The position numbers were made by a program, and so were the translations under genes. The notes below the pieces were generated by a model. That model was not told where the DNA came from and ran no database searches. It saw only the letters and a program-made list of their open reading frames with translations. Positions 50,084-50,149 of a stretch of 50,149 bases of DNA are shown here, in pieces. The first letter of the stretch is position 1, and each line of letters opens with the position of its first letter. Source of the stretch: Enhydrobacter sp. (GTDB lineage Bacteria > Pseudomonadota > Alphaproteobacteria > Reyranellales > Reyranellaceae); assembly GCA_026126105.1 (NCBI GenBank), contig JAHCJV010000038.1, forward strand, positions 1 to 50,149, read 5' to 3'.

Positions 50084-50149
50084 TCAGGGCGCCTCACCGG
50101 GATGCGGCCCCGTTGTGCGTCCGCTGGGAGCGCGGCTCTCCAGAGCCGC
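50084..50149 (-). CDS. C-terminal codons of an upstream gene, cut by the window edge
   Basis: The minus-strand frame reads ALESRAPSGRTTGPHPGEAP and a TGA at 50084-50086, 2 bp before the livM start. Tight spacing suggests it is the previous gene of the transporter operon, most likely livH, but 21 codons are too few to identify it. Confidence 0.45.
   Translation of the reverse strand, partial: AALESRAPSGRTTGPHPGEAP

Noticed and set aside
1..50149. tRNA, rRNA or replication origin
   Set aside because: No cloverleaf pattern with a TTCGA-type T-loop context, rRNA motif or DnaA-box cluster was recognised by eye; a tRNAscan/Infernal run would be needed to exclude them.

Overview
The window is high-GC DNA with tightly packed operons and strong GC-rich third positions. 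Gene content and order (tpiA-secG-pyrG on one strand, a PpiD-type foldase and trpE divergent from it; many acyl-CoA dehydrogenases, SDRs, Bug/TAXI/Liv solute receptors) point to a soil- or water-type alphaproteobacterium, perhaps near Reyranella or other Rhodospirillales-like lineages. This placement is an inference from gene content; no rRNA or tRNA was seen.

Positions 1-8100 hold a vitamin B12 uptake locus on the minus strand: a cobalamin riboswitch (about 6497-6672), a BtuB-like TonB receptor, then btuF, btuC and btuD. It is invaded and surrounded by a family of imperfect palindromic repeats. The repeats occur mostly as inverted pairs (minus-oriented unit, short loop, plus-oriented unit). 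In one pair the loop is occupied by an intact GIY-YIG endonuclease gene (4041-4352), while the others have 55-110 bp loops that share their ends with the GIY-YIG-bearing one. This looks like an autonomous element plus miniature derivatives, comparable in logic to REP/RAYT systems but with a GIY-YIG nuclease. Copies sit at the broken ends of a bluetail-domain gene and of a decayed brnTA toxin-antitoxin pair, and between btuB and btuF.

Positions 8100-12770 hold a second kind of insertion. A secreted GH16-RTX glycosidase gene sits between two convergent genes and is bracketed by an exact 121-bp direct repeat covering both genes' 3' ends. A diverged 3'-end copy of btuD next to the bluetail fragment (131-1258) shows the same arrangement in older form.

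Positions 12770-25600 are core and housekeeping: pyrG, secG, tpiA, a PpiD-like foldase, trpE, an enoyl-CoA hydratase/SDR pair, a DUF350 / tiny YgiB-like / glutathionylspermidine-synthase-like trio, a TauD-like dioxygenase and an ABC exporter. From 25600 to 38900 come an aldo/keto reductase, an AT-richer orphan membrane protein, two paralogous acyl-CoA dehydrogenases, a cupin, a glutaminase-STAS-cNMP fusion, a GST, a Bug-type receptor with an HpcH/HpaI aldolase, DUF192, a double cold-shock protein and a 2,4-dienoyl-CoA reductase-like SDR.

Positions 38990-46150 hold a probable sugar-acid (Entner-Doudoroff-like) module: an IlvD/Edd-family dehydratase, a KDG-type kinase, a KDPG-type aldolase, a 2-keto-3-deoxy-fuconate-dehydrogenase-like SDR and a TAXI solute receptor. 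The window ends (46150-50149) with a sirtuin deacylase and a branched-chain amino-acid-type ABC transporter (livF, binding protein, livM, and the last codons of an upstream gene).
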